Shown here in pieces: positions 20,643-32,422 of a stretch of DNA of 64,000 nt. The translations under genes were made by a program, and so were the position numbers. Under the pieces are notes generated by a model. It was not told where the DNA came from, did no database searches, and worked only from the letters and a program-made list of their open reading frames with translations. Origin of the DNA: Lepidonotus clava. Lineage: Eukaryota; Annelida; Polychaeta; Phyllodocida; Polynoidae. The stretch is taken from assembly GCA_936440205.1 (NCBI GenBank), contig OW387138.1, forward strand, positions 30,027,541 to 30,091,540. The letters run 5' to 3'. Numbering within the stretch: position 1 is the first letter of the stretch; every line of letters begins with the position of its first letter.

Positions 20643-23338
20643 CTGTTAAATAAGAAACCATGATTTATATTTGGTTCAAGATGTTATGACATGAGGTTCA
20701 GGATGTATATTCTACTATCGCATTAAATAAAAGCAGACTTTGGTAGTTTAAATGACGATAGTTTGCCGTATGCGTAGGCAGAGACATTATATATAGGATC
20801 TCTGACACAGATATTTCATCTTGAGGATTTACTAATTATCAGCAAATCTATGGGATTTACAGATAGCAATATCCATGTCCCCCCACATCAATTTATGGGA
20901 TTTAAACGCGATCTTATTTTAACGTTTCTCACCTTTTAACAAAATAAACAACCAGAACAAGAAAGATTCCAAGAAAGAAAGAACCAGCAACTCCAACAGC
21001 TATGCCTGTAAATGAAGAATGTAAAATCACAATAATAATATTATGTATCAAATCAGATAAATACGATTTTCTTCTGTAAATGGGAATACAATTGCTGTTT
21101 ACCGCATGTACAAGCTGAATTACTCATCCAAATCAATTTATGGTTTTCATTTTGAAAAATCACTAAAATACGAGAGGTAGGTACAGCATTGATATACTAC
21201 ACTGAAAAGGCACTGCGTGCAATACGATGGAATAACAAAGATGTGCTCTACATAAGAATGTGGATTTTTGTGAAGATTTATATCTAAATAGACATGACAG
21301 CCAGAACTTATTGACTCATAAAATCATTTTAGAAAGAAAATGTTGAATTTGAAACCGAAGTCATGCAAAAAAAGTTTCAAACCAGGCTCTCAGTCATATT
21401 CCCAGAAAGTATAGATTACACTGGTGTGTATAGTTTGTTCTAACTTAAAGATTAAGGTAAAAGAAAACATTTGAGCCTAGATAACGGTGTGATATGTATG
21501 ACTCAAAATGATCCAAAAATGTTAAATTTTCCTCAATGCTAGGGTGTTTTGGTAGAAATCTATAGGTAGTCAATTCTAAGATGATCTAGTTTTAAGATGA
21601 TGCAGATTAAAATAATGTTATAGATTTGTCATTTTTACATCATAGCCCTGCACTTCACTATATTACAGATTGTATCCCTGCACTCTATCATTCTAGAATC
21701 ATCATTCTGTAAGAAATAATCAGAAATAATCAAACCTATGATGGCATCCCTTGAGAGACCCCCGCCATGGGTTCGTCTAGTAGTATTTCTGAGTGCTGTG
21801 GTTGTCTGTTCTGAGGTTCTTTGAATGTCTGTTGTGTCTGTCACTGTAATTCTTGGGTACACTTGGAATGGACCTGAAAAAGTAAACTGGGATATATTGA
21901 CAGTGACTAGGGGCCATCTCACCAGTTGCTTTTCAAAAGAAAGGAGGCAATAAGGAAAACTTACAGGGTTCCTTGCATAATTTGATATGTCACCAATCTT
22001 TGTATAATTATGTCGCTTCATTAGTGCTTCCTAAAAATGCTTCAAATGAAAAAAAAGCAAAATGACAAGATAACAATCAATTATTCAGGAAAGGAAACTA
22101 GGTTTGGGCATTTCCTATAATTATTCTGGGCTTTTCAAGACTATTTTTGCAAGATGATATTGATAGGAGTTCCCTTTCAAAATAGCTTAGGAATCCAGGA
22201 TTATTGACTGAATTTTGGTGAATGAAAAAGGAAATAAATAATAGACCATACGGGGCATCAAATTAATTCTTGTGCAAAAGCACAATAATCTTTTTTACAC
22301 TAATGTGAGAGTTAGGATTCCCATTAATTGAAATGATGTTGAATAAGTCACTCAAAACTATATCTGTACTTGGAATATTATTACGAAATGTTTAGCATGA
22401 TTAGTTCATGTTGCATATGCCATGCGCAAAGAATTTCCTTTTAGATTATTCATCCTGAAATTATGTACATGGTTTCGTTTAAATGATTAATAATATGAGA
22501 TCAATATGCTCAAGCCGATTTGCAGCATTTCCTTAATACTGTGTGAGTTGTGATGAGTCATTGTCTATTCGTAGTATGATCAAATTCAAGAAAACATTTT
22601 TGATCAACTCATTAATGATCAGTTCTAACATTAAAGGACTTTTAGGATCGACAAATCTTGCCATTGAGCATCAAGTAAATAATATCAATGGGTAAATTTT
22701 GAAGTCATCCAACAGGCAATTATGGATAAAAGTGATCAAGAGAAAGTGTAGTTTTCTTTAAGGCCCTTAAGGTCCAACCCTATTGTTCCACACTTATCCT
22801 ACATAATTGTATATTCATATCCACCTGGTGTAGAACATGTATCTCCTGCCCATCCATCCTGGCACTGGCAGATAAATTCAGTGTAAATTGATGTACATCT
22901 CCCACCATTCTGGCATGGGTTGCTTGCACATCCCTCTGTTAGAAATATACAATATGAATTAAAGAACAAAGTCAAATAACAAAATGGAATGTATGTAAAG
23001 TTTAATTAAGTATTAGACAGAAGGTACTTACCCAATACTGTTGATTTACACCTAATGCTTGAAATAGTAATAGCACTAAATGTGGTTTCATGTCATATGT
23101 TTACATGTATGTTTCCTACTTCATCTGGAAGAACACTGGTTACTTTGATGATGACTTTGTAAAAGAAGAGAGCGATGCTGTCATTTACAAAAAGAAGTAT
23201 TCTAAAATGTACTTTGAAAGACTTGAATTAGAATCTTGATCAGTCATTGGCTTATGATAGTTTCTCTGATGCAACAAACATGAAAGCATGGTTTGATTTT
23301 CCTGCCCTTAATGTCCAGCCCTATTGTTCCACATTTAC

Positions 23339-23378
<40 letters not shown>

Positions 23379-26300
23379 TATTATAATAGAGATAGAGAGA
23401 GCCATATCCACCTGGCATAGAACATGTATCCCCTGTCCATCCATCCTGGCATCGGCAGATAAAGTCAGTGTAAAGTGATGTACATATCCCACCATTCTGA
23501 CATGGGTTGCTTGCACATCCCTCTGTGAACAAAATAAATGTTAATTCGTGAACAAGGTAAACAACAAACTGAAACACACATAAAGTTGAACTGAATGCAA
23601 ATAGAAGGTATTTACCCAATAATGTTGATTTACACCTATTGCTTCAAATTATAATTGTAGTGAATCTGGTTTAATGTCATATGAATATATATTTCCTATT
23701 TTATCTAGAAGAGCAATGCATGGTTACCTTGATGATGACTTTGTGAATAGATGAAATAAAGGTTGTCTTTCATAAAAAGTGTAAGTCATTATGGTATAAA
23801 AATGAGCAACAAAATTCTATAAGAATATATTTATCAACAGAACAGTTTGTCTGGGGCAATAAACATGAAAGTGTAATTTTGTTCTCATGTAATTAATGTT
23901 CGACCCTACTTTTCCACATTCAAGCCAGGTCCCTATGTGGGGACTAAACCTCAGCAATTAGTTGTATGTGGTGGTCCAAAAGCACCAAGCCTGTCCCATC
24001 CCTGGCAAAGAGTGTCCCGTGGAGCACTAGTCACTGGGGATGGGACAGGTTTGGCACTTTGGACCGCCATTATACAACTAATTGCTCGGGTTTAGGCGCC
24101 ACGTGGGGACCCAGCTTTATCCTAATAGAGCCATATCCACCTGGCATAGAACATGTATCTCCTTTCCATCCATCCTGGCATTGGCAGATAAAGTCTGTGT
24201 AAAGTGATGTACATCTCCCACCATTCTGACATGGGTTGCTTGCACATCCCTCTGTGAAAAAAAAGTGACTTGGTGAAAATAGTGAATGAAGAAATTGTAT
24301 TTATGTGAAGTTGAATTGGATGATAAATAGAAGGTATTTACACAATTATGTTGATTTTTACTTAATGCTTGAAATATTTATTGTACTGAATCTGGTTTAA
24401 CTCCATATTTTTATGTGTTTCCTACGTCATCTAGAAGAATACGGGTTAGCTTGATTATGACCTTTTGAAAGAAAGAGAGAAAATGCTTTTTTCTATAAAG
24501 AATCATACATATATGGCATATCAACCTGGCATAGAACATGTATCTCCTGTCCATCCATCCTGGCATTGGCAGATAAAGTCTGTGAAAATTGATGTACATC
24601 TCCCCCCATTCTGACATGGGCTGCTTGCACATCCCTCTATGAACAAATTAAAGTGAATTTAAGAACCAATCCTGTGCTACCCAGCTGGTGGTACAGTACA
24701 GTAGAAGCTTACAACAATTGCGATGCACATGACTTTGTGTTGTTTTCACATGGGCTACTTAAGCAACTTTCTTCAAAGAAGAGCAAACTAGCTGTTTTTT
24801 AAATGTCATTGTTTTATTTATTTCTCCTTTGCTTATTCTAATGATTATAATTTCATCCGTACCTTTTAATATGACAAATTTTCTATAAACCACATTACCA
24901 ATTATACTCAATTTTCCTTGCCTAGCTGTTTCCTTTCAAATTATCAATTTTTGAAAACCCATTTCCTAGAAATGAAATTTTGAATTCAAAATACTCTACC
25001 ATTCTACCCCTTTTTCTTCACTCTATTCTCCCCCACTCTAATAGCCTTATGGCTGTATTACACATGCTACCGATTTGCAGCCTATTTACATTTGGCGTTG
25101 CCAATAAAAAATAACCAACACATTGATAATATTTTCCTGCCGATTTATGGCTGGTTGCCAATATTGCACTTTCGATGGCCGCATTTGCACTTTCGGCAGC
25201 CAATTTGGGACTTTCGGCAGCTGATTTTGCACTTTTGGAGGCTGATTTGTTATCATGGCGAGGGTCATTATCAGCAGTATGTACTTTCGGTATGTGGAAT
25301 ATGGCCTTTATAATGAACTCAGTCCTCTGCTGTTGTATCAAGTTAGAGTTGAATAAAGGTATCCTTTAGAAAATAATATTTCTTCTCGTTTCATTTTACC
25401 AAGTCAAAATTTTATTAGGTTGTCTAAATCATTTGTGATTCAAACATGTTTAAGCCAACAATGAATGAAACCATTCTTCATTTTGTTTTGAATAAAAATA
25501 CTTGATATGAAACAATTCAAAATTTACCCCCTTAGCCTATAGGGTGGTTACAAACCTTGTAAGGAACACATATCCCCTGTCCATCCTGAAGCGCAGTCAC
25601 AGTAGAAGTTAGTGCTAGTAAACGAAGTGCACGTTGCACCATTCTTACATGGACTACTCAAGCATGCACCTGTTTACAAAAAAAGAACATAGAAATCATT
25701 TCTATGTTGGGAATTTAAGATTGTTTTAATTCCCTCCTTATATCACTGACGTTTCCTGGTTTATGACAACATATTGTTGGCCTTTGCTTAACAAGAATAG
25801 TTAAGATTTCAATGTTCTACAATGCCTAACATCTTAAAAACGCTTTAGGAAATTAGTACTTTATTATTGGCTTGCAAACCACATGCGTTGTCAACCAAAC
25901 ACAATGCAAATACTACCAAGACAGTCCTGCTTGTCAGGTGGTCTAATTCTCCCTACTACAGATCACTTTATTTTCAGCACCTGCAATTTTATCTTCAGTA
26001 AATCCATTGACAAAAAAACTGAAAAAGATAGATATATTTCTATGGATACAAAATAAAATCAATGTCAGTTTTCGATTGTCTGAAACAACAACCTAATTTT
26101 ATACAAATTTGTTCACTTAAGCCTTGATGTGGCGTTTTGATATCAGCTTGCCTGCAGGTAAAATACAGAAAATATAGCTGTTTGCGGTGTGAAGAATTTT
26201 TGACAACTGGTACTTCCTCAGGCTTGTGTATTTGACAGTTTCAAGTAATTACTCTGTATTGACGTGTTGTAATATCAACTCAATCTATTTTCCTACCTTG

Positions 26301-27981
26301 ATCTTGTGCCTGTGTAGGAATGAAGGCGTGGCCTACCTGTTAAATTGAAGAAATGAAGTGGATTTAGGAACAAACAAACTATTGGAAGAAAATACTCTTT
26401 CAGTATTTGATCGACTTTTACTTTTTCCTGAAACTTGTACTTAACAGTAGCTGCGCTGTGTTTACCTATGTATAGGTAATGCAGTAGGTAGTCAGTGACA
26501 CTGAGTGTGTACTTTGGGATTGCTGGCCACTGCTATTGTTCAAAGGTGTACTTAACGTTTTACTTTGTTTCTCCTCCTCACCCCTGCCTCTCATTAATTT
26601 TATCCTTCCTCTTTTTAGAGGATAAGGGAGGGGGAGGGCTTGTCAATCAGGGTATGAAGCGTTAGTTCCTTTTCACTGTAACCCTGTAACACTGTTTGCC
26701 TTTTTTGTCACTACTTGTCCTCATTTCTCCTCTTAAGTGTTATATAATACATAATCCTTTTCCTGATTAACATTTAGACCATTCCAAATACTTAACTCCT
26801 TAGCTCTCCCCTCCCCCAAAAGAGCAAAATAGTGTAACAGTGAAAAGCAAAACAGGCTGTATAAATACAAATCATTTCATGCAAATCTCCCTTTGCCTCC
26901 CACTGGCATGCAGGCATGGGGGATTATATTACCTTTCATAACAGGGGGAGGATTTTCACCTCTTTGGTTGGGTTTATGAAGGGAAACATATGGAATTGCA
27001 TAACAGTAGTTGTCTCTTGCCACTGAAGTGATAAGATATGTAAATGAGATCACAGGAAGATTTGTATTTACACAGCCTGTTTTGCTTTTGACTGTTTTAC
27101 TGTTTTGCTATTTTAGAGGAGGAGAGAATTCAGGAGTCAAGAAGGATTTGGAAAAGTGTAAATGTTAATAGTAAAAGAGATTATGCACTGAATAGAAGAA
27201 TTAAGAGAAATAAGAGGAAAAATAGGGAATAAAAAAGGCAAACAGTGTTACAGTGAAAAGCAACTGACGCTTTGTACCCTGATCCTTGTCCTCCCTGCAT
27301 GCCAGACTATTGAATATTAAAGAGAAGCACAAACAACTGTTAATACCTAGCCTATTTCTTAAAAAGACTTCGAGGAAAATTGGGGATTGGGGACTGACCC
27401 TTCAGGACTTACTAGACTGTCTACCCGACCGCGCCTGTTTTTTTTGGAAAATTAACGCAAATGCTTAAAGAATGAATATTTTCCTATACAGATCACAACT
27501 GATTGAGTGTGTAGTATATATGACATACTAATAATACTAGCGAAATGATAAGAAATTTCCAAGTTTCGGCAAATGGAAGGACGTTAATACATTTCAACTT
27601 TGTTTGATTTTCTGAGATAAATCCCTTATATTAAGGTCACATGGAGAGTTATTGGGGAACCATTAAATAATTGTAAAAACAAGGGACGGCTTGGGATGGG
27701 CCGGGGTTGGGTATCTTCTTCAAGAATACTAAAATGTCTCTATGTTAGTTCTAATGATAAAATACACTTCTTCACCTCTGCAACAAATTAGGTCCCTAAT
27801 AACTACTCATACATAGAGACATACATAACTAGTCAGAGAGTGATATACCATTTACCATCCAAAAATCGGATATCTATACTAGTAAAGTCTGTTGACAACT
27901 CACCAGCACTGTTAAGATGAGTGTTATTTTCCACCCTTGTAATAGGTCTACCATTTCTGCCTTCATTTCCTGGCTGTCCAT
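20288..27981 (-). CDS. EGF-repeat transmembrane receptor with ITAM-like tail, gene B
   Basis: Ten coding exons on the minus strand, all in consistent phase: 27904-27981, 26297-26336, 25556-25669, 24526-24636, 24141-24251, 23412-23522, 22825-22935, 21736-21873, 20933-21005, 20288-20642. The total is 413 residues. Order: 16-residue leader, signal core about 17-33, five EGF domains (six Cys each), a Ser/Thr-rich stalk with an N-glycosylation site, a transmembrane helix about 273-294 followed by Lys/Arg, and a 117-residue cytoplasmic tail. The tail has a Pro-rich segment (QPAPLPQPKAP) and four YExL/I motifs at about Tyr378, 384, 397 and 407; YEKL-x6-YEGI fits the ITAM spacing. Such tails in animals recruit SH2 kinases, and EGF receptors of the Draper/MEGF10 type use them in engulfment. 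This protein lacks the EMI domain and laminin-type EGF pattern of that family, so any such role is inference. Confidence 0.85.
20933..21005 (-). CDS. Gene B exon 9, transmembrane helix
   Basis: 73 nt from acceptor TTTACAG to donor GTGAGA. It encodes IAVGVAGSFFLGIFL and on through VLVVYFV to Lys-Arg, a 22-residue hydrophobic span with a basic stop-transfer end. Confidence 0.85.
21736..21873 (-). CDS. Gene B exon 8, Ser/Thr-rich stalk
   Basis: 138 nt, phase 1-1, beginning GPFQVYPRITVTDTTD. It is rich in Thr with an NTT glycosylation sequon and ends GGGLSRDAII. It is a plausible mucin-like juxtamembrane spacer. Confidence 0.8.
22825..22935 (-). CDS. Gene B exon 7, EGF domain 5
   Basis: 111 nt, phase 1-1, six cysteines, ending WAGDTCSTP. 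It joins the stalk exon through a Gly codon. Confidence 0.85.
23412..23522 (-). CDS. Gene B exon 6, EGF domain 4
   Basis: 111 nt, phase 1-1, beginning EGCASNPCQNGGIC and ending CRCQDGWTGDTCSMP. A (TA)n run at 23340-23373 follows in the intron. Confidence 0.85.
23922..24117. mobile_element. 196-bp MITE, AAGC-GTCCCCA-type ends, copy 1
   Basis: The left end AAGCCAGGTCCCTATGTGGG and the right end CCACGTGGGGACCCAGCTT form inverted repeats. A near-palindromic interior holds CCATCCC and GGGATGGGACAGG. Relatives are at 44880-45058 and 49675-50227. Confidence 0.75.
24141..24251 (-). CDS. Gene B exon 5, EGF domain 3
   Basis: 111 nt, phase 1-1, beginning EGCASNPCQNGGRC and ending WKGDTCSMP. The intron on its 3' side carries a MITE at 23922-24117. 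Confidence 0.85.
24526..24636 (-). CDS. Gene B exon 4, EGF domain 2
   Basis: 111 nt, phase 1-1, beginning EGCASSPCQNGGRC and ending CQCQDGWTGDTCSMP. Confidence 0.85.
25043..25312. mobile_element. Small inverted-repeat element, GGCTGTATTCCACATA family, copy 3
   Basis: It begins TATGGCTGTATTACACATG and ends CGGTATGTGGAATATGGCC. The interior has four copies of an ACTTTCGGCAGC-like motif. It lies in the gene B intron between EGF exons 1 and 2 and is non-coding. Confidence 0.75.
25556..25669 (-). CDS. Gene B exon 3, EGF domain 1
   Basis: 114 nt, phase 1-1, beginning GACLSSPCKNGATC and ending CDCASGWTGDMCSLQ. All six cysteines are present. Confidence 0.85.
26297..26336 (-). CDS. Gene B exon 2, end of signal peptide
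   Basis: 40 nt reading VGHAFIPTQAQDQ plus one base, with acceptor TTTAACAG and donor GTAGGA. It is the same size as in gene A. Confidence 0.75.
26631..27300. repeat. Long inverted repeat in gene B intron 1
   Basis: The left arm (about 26631-26880) and right arm (about 27055-27300) are reverse complements with moderate divergence. The left has CAGGGTATGAAGCGTTAGTT and the right ends with its partner AACTGACGCTTTGTACCCTG. Shared inner blocks are CAGTGAAAAGCAAA and GGCTGTATAAATACAAATC. It would form a hairpin of about 250 bp in the pre-mRNA. It may be a foldback-type transposon. Confidence 0.75.
27904..27981 (-). CDS. Gene B exon 1, start and signal peptide
   Basis: 78 nt starting at ATG 27979-27981. 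It encodes MDSQEMKAEM and continues into WKITLILTVL, with donor GTGAGT. Length, phase and position match gene A exon 1. Confidence 0.8.
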
Positions 27982-29200
27982 TCTATCCTTAAAACCTTTG
28001 AGGGGTATTGATCCTACTTGCCTTTTCAACAGTAACTTCTTAATTAATTCAGGATCTCAAAGTGACGTACACCTTTCACCTCTCATTCACTATTCTAGAT
28101 TGCACACTCTAATAACTTCAGTGGCCCCCTTTTTTATGATACCTGACAAATAAACATAGATTTAGGATATTAAAGTGGAGGAGGAACAGGATGTTAGTTA
28201 GAAGAAAAGCCTTGCAAAAAATCAACGCAGTTTTTCCAGGATTACTCATCCGGCTGTCACTGTCACTAATAGAGTAATTACTGGTTTTACAGAGTTCATC
28301 TTTTTACACTGTGCATTTGCTTCAGGAGATCCAGCTGCAGTGGAGTGGCTAGTTAATAATACCTGGGGAAACCAACCTATCATCTCTATGCACTCTCTTA
28401 CTCTAGAGATGTTTTAAGAACACAAGTAAAGGTTTCAGCATCGTCTAATACATGTCATTATTATAATGAAAACTCAATGCTAAAGCAGTCAGACCCTCAG
28501 AGATGGTGCTTACGTAACCTGCACAGTGAGTGCTTGGGGATGTACCGGATCCTTCATAATTGTATCTAGGACTTCCCGGATTGCTATATATTATGACATG
28601 TAGTATACACCTTTCTCACGAGGTTGTGAAGTGGACTGTCTAATAGACGTCTTGTGCGTGACACCTTTTTCCCTTAAAATTATGAGCTTCTTCACGCATC
28701 ACACGATCTTCCAGAGGTTATATAAGACTGACATTATTGGAACCCATACTCCATCAGCAGTGGCGAATCCAGGTTGTTATAAAGGTGGGGACGCGCTAAT
28801 AGAAAGGGGGGGGGGGGCCGCCCCCTAATTTTCAGAATTTTACATTTAAAAAATCCAAATTTGCCCCAAAAAGGTAGGGGCGGCGCCCCCCACGCCCCCC
28901 TCTAGATCGGCCACTGAACACCATGGTTTATTATTCAATCAGGGAGTCACACTAATGAAAACAGTCTATATGATGTCCATTATCTTGGTGGTGGGGTTGG
29001 TGGTTCTAACCGTCTATATCTGTCACGGATTACCAACAGTTGGAAAGCTCTTTCGTAAGCTTAGTTGGGCATGTTTTTTACATGCAAAAATCCCCAAAGC
29101 AAAATCAGAGAGCAGAACTGAAATGTTTTGCCGTATCCTGGTCACAGTATTTGCCTCACGACTTTCACATGTCGTGTAACATCCTGTAATAAGCTAGGAG
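27982..29200. promoter_or_regulatory. Upstream region of gene B
   Basis: This shares blocks with the upstream region of gene A and contains a MITE at 28758-28916. A minus-strand TATA-like run near 28587 lies in one of the shared blocks. No transcription start can be fixed. Confidence 0.45.
28758..28916. mobile_element. MITE with AGTGGCGAATCCAGG-type ends
   Basis: It begins CAGTGGCGAATCCAGGTTG and ends TCTAGATCGGCCACTG, an imperfect inverted repeat, around G-run and C-run tracts. It is non-coding. Confidence 0.6.
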
Positions 29201-29713
29201 GGAAAGGTACCTTTTTGCTGGTGGTTGGAGAGACTTTTGTTGGTTTGTTAACTTGGACAGAAATAGGTGTCATTTAAACACTTGGACCTTATTACATTTA
29301 CGTATGGAAAATCCCCAAATTTGTGTCTTCGCCTGATGAGTAAACGGGGAATCCCATTCATCCCTGAAATATATATGGTACGAAATACGCACTTTAGGGC
29401 CAAACATGCATATTAAATTGGCCAATAACAGGTTACTTGTTATGATAACATTCATCAATATGCAATCATATAATCACTTGGGAATCTCATACAGATCATA
29501 TCTTGGGGGAATTCCCGTCATTATGACGTCACACGGTGAGGACTGAAAAGCCAAAAAAATTAGAGAATTCCCAAATTTAATTTTTTCTCAGTATTGACTC
29601 ACTTATTCACTTTACCCTGGGACCTGCCACTTTGTCTACCTTTCGGGACTTTTGGTAACTAGGTCACTTTGCGTTATATAGGTTAACTATATGAACCCCC
29701 CCCCCCCCCCCCC

Positions 29714-29744
<31 letters not shown>

Positions 29745-31430
29745 GTTTCATTTTGAATTCATCAGGCCAACGTTATCCCGTTCCCCAAGATTCCATATAT
29801 GGTGTTTATATCATAAATGGGTAGATTTAACAAGAGTCCAGTGAGACATTACAATAGTCCATAGAAAATAGATTATTATGTTCGTTATATGGTTACTTAT
29901 GACAGTGTCTTCGTCAACTAAGGGATGCTGTCTGCGATTAGTGGAAACAGTGGGCTCTGTCGCAAAATCCAAAGTATTAGGGTGACTGAAGCTAATGATG
30001 TTGGAAGAGGGACGCTTGTGCCATCTGGTGGGAAAAATTGAATGCTTCGGATTTATTTGTCTTCCATAAGGTATGACTATGAGCCTAATCACAATTAGAA
30101 ACAACTGATTCTACCAGTAGACGAGGGAAAAACTCACGATGAAGACAACGTTTAAACAGGAAATATATTGAAAACTTTATCTGCTCTGGTAAATTATTGC
30201 ATAGATGGACCTTACTTTCTTTGCTTCGTAATTTGTATTAGCTTCTATGGACCATTCTTATGTGGTCTGGTGAGGCATTGGATAATGGAACTTTGACGAT
30301 GTAGGTGGTCAGATCAAGCTGTGCTTCAAGATTCGATGGCATGAGGCGTCAACTAACGAACCATGGAGTTATTATTTGAACATTATAAGTTTAATGTTTA
30401 AATTAGCACTAGGTGAAACGTCATATGCGTACACTCCTTTAGTCTAGTATAAAGTTAGATTTTCAAATAGTCTCCTAGAAACAGAGCAGGAGTAAGAAGC
30501 AATCGTTAGAAATGTATAAAGAATGCGTTCATTCAACAATTGATATAATTGAAGTTGAATCTATATCTTGGGTTATTATTCTCGCAGTTCTAACAATACT
30601 TACTAATCTCCATTGTAGATATCTTTTACCCATGAAATATAATATGATAATAGTTTGCGATGTCACTAGGCCAAGACTGCAAATTGTAATGTCTGGAAGA
30701 ACAGATTCATCTGAAGAAAAAAAAAAAAATTATTATTAAACAAAAAATTCAGGATAAATAGGTTCAAACAAAAGATCATGTATACTTTACTTTGAATATG
30801 TTATCTAGAGCCAAAATAATGATGATTGCTATACCCCCTTCTTGCTGAGCTTAGGAGATTTTTTCAGTTTTTTTTCTGTAAATTCTTTATCATCCTTGCC
30901 AATCTCAGCAAAGTTCGATTTATGATGTGTCCAGCGTAAATGTTGGCACAGAATGCTGTTATTCAATGAATCTAATATTCATACAGTAACCTTTTAATGC
31001 ATATTTCGTTATGATCAGTATTCATTTATGAAAAAGAAATCATATTCTAGAAATAGTATAGCATGTACAGACCCATAGTTATATCCATATATATATCCAT
31101 AGTTTATATATACTAATTGTTAATTATGATTCATTGAGTTTTCTTTTGGTTAAATAGACAATAATCTGTAGCAAAGATCATGCTGTAAAATTGTAACTAA
31201 TAGTAAAAATGAACTGATCACCAACAAGACGGCCATCCCAATTTGCACATCATGTGCAAAACATCTATACGATGGGTAAAATAAAATTGTTACGGGTATT
31301 CTCTTAGCTGTAATTAATATCTCTATGTCTATAATATACTGGGGCTAGACATACAGAATCCATATCTGAATATATGTCTCTCAGACCTTTTATTAAAGTC
31401 CAAACTACACCACACATGTGTATATATATA

Positions 31431-31469
<39 letters not shown>

Positions 31470-32350
31470 CATATGATAAGCAACAAACAACATCGATTAA
31501 GTATTAAAGGATTACCCCAAATAGCAACTTGCAAATAAAGATTCAAGACATCCATTTCTATGTAGAATATTCAGCGGGATTCTGTTGTATTACGACTAAC
31601 ATTTCCATTAAAACCATAGCCTTGTTTTTCGGGGATTTCAAGAGCAGAGGTAATTTTATTTCATCAATGCAAAACATTTTACGTACAGTATTATTCACTG
31701 TTTTTGTCTTTGGTCACTGGCACTATGTAATTTTCTAGGGACATAATTATTAAGCATTATAGTTAACCGTTTTCAAATATAAAACAGAGGACAAAACAAA
31801 CTGGAGGCAAAAAGGATGGAACAGAACAAGACAGGGAAGGAAAAGAAAAGTTTAGAATTTCCCCCTTTGTTGATTCACGTAGCCCCCATGATGACACTTT
31901 CTCAGTCGAGGAAGTTTATTGATTTATAAAACTTTCCTTTCTGATTCGCATCATTCAAACTTTGCTGAGTAAATAATCAATCCCAATGATATCAAATGTA
32001 GGAGGTTACGGATGGCATTTAGTATGTTTTATGCAAAATTGCTGCAGTTAGAATACAAACAAATACCTAATTAACAATATCGTATCTAACTTTTAAGATG
32101 TGTAAATCCTTAATTTAGGTATGAATGGTGGGTTGACCTTCACGTGTCAAATAGACAATGGCAACCCATTGTACATTGTTGAATGATATAAGTCCCAACA
32201 TGACGTGCAGCGCGGCACCCATATATATACATTAACATTCAATACACCACAGGCCTATGGCCACGGGGATCCAGGGTCAACCTAAACGGCACATTGTGAC
32301 AATAGGTGCGGTGGATGTGAAGGTATGCCCTAACCCACTTTGTGGACGGG
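29201..32350. other. Intergenic region, no gene seen
   Basis: AT-rich, with a poly-C/poly-A run at 29697-29741 and a (TA)n run at about 31420-31467. A 97-codon minus ORF at 29811-30104 has no recognisable domain. No splice-consistent gene model could be built on either strand. Confidence 0.5.
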
Positions 32351-32356
32351 TTCAGG

Positions 32357-32392
32357 TATATAAGGTCTGGTCACAGGGGTTGTCGGACATCA
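32357..32392 (+). promoter_or_regulatory. TATA box and likely start of the secreted-protein gene
   Basis: TATATAAG at 32357-32364 is followed about 30 bp later by an initiator-like TCAGAG near 32390-32395, giving a 5' UTR of about 30 nt before the ATG at 32423. The spacing is standard for a focused TATA promoter. Confidence 0.65.
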
Positions 32393-32422
32393 GAGTCTGA
32401 CACACTGACCACTCACATCACC

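Larger units (their letters stand above)
22936..24525. repeat. Repeated exon-intron units of gene B
   Basis: The introns after each 111-nt EGF exon share blocks in the same order (AGAAGGTATTTACCCAAT, TTGATTTACACCTA, TCATCTGGAAGAACA, ACTTTGTGAA). The same blocks occur in the gene A introns at 6340-7500 and 7930-8250. The EGF array therefore grew by duplication of whole exon-plus-intron units of about 385-730 bp. Confidence 0.7.

Noticed and set aside
28955-29179. 74-codon plus ORF with an N-terminal hydrophobic segment
   Set aside because: The matching block upstream of gene A (18190-18290) does not keep the frame open, so it is probably conserved non-coding DNA.
29697-29741. Poly-C/poly-A run as a retroposon tail
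   Set aside because: No recognisable retroposon body or target duplication next to it; probably a simple repeat.
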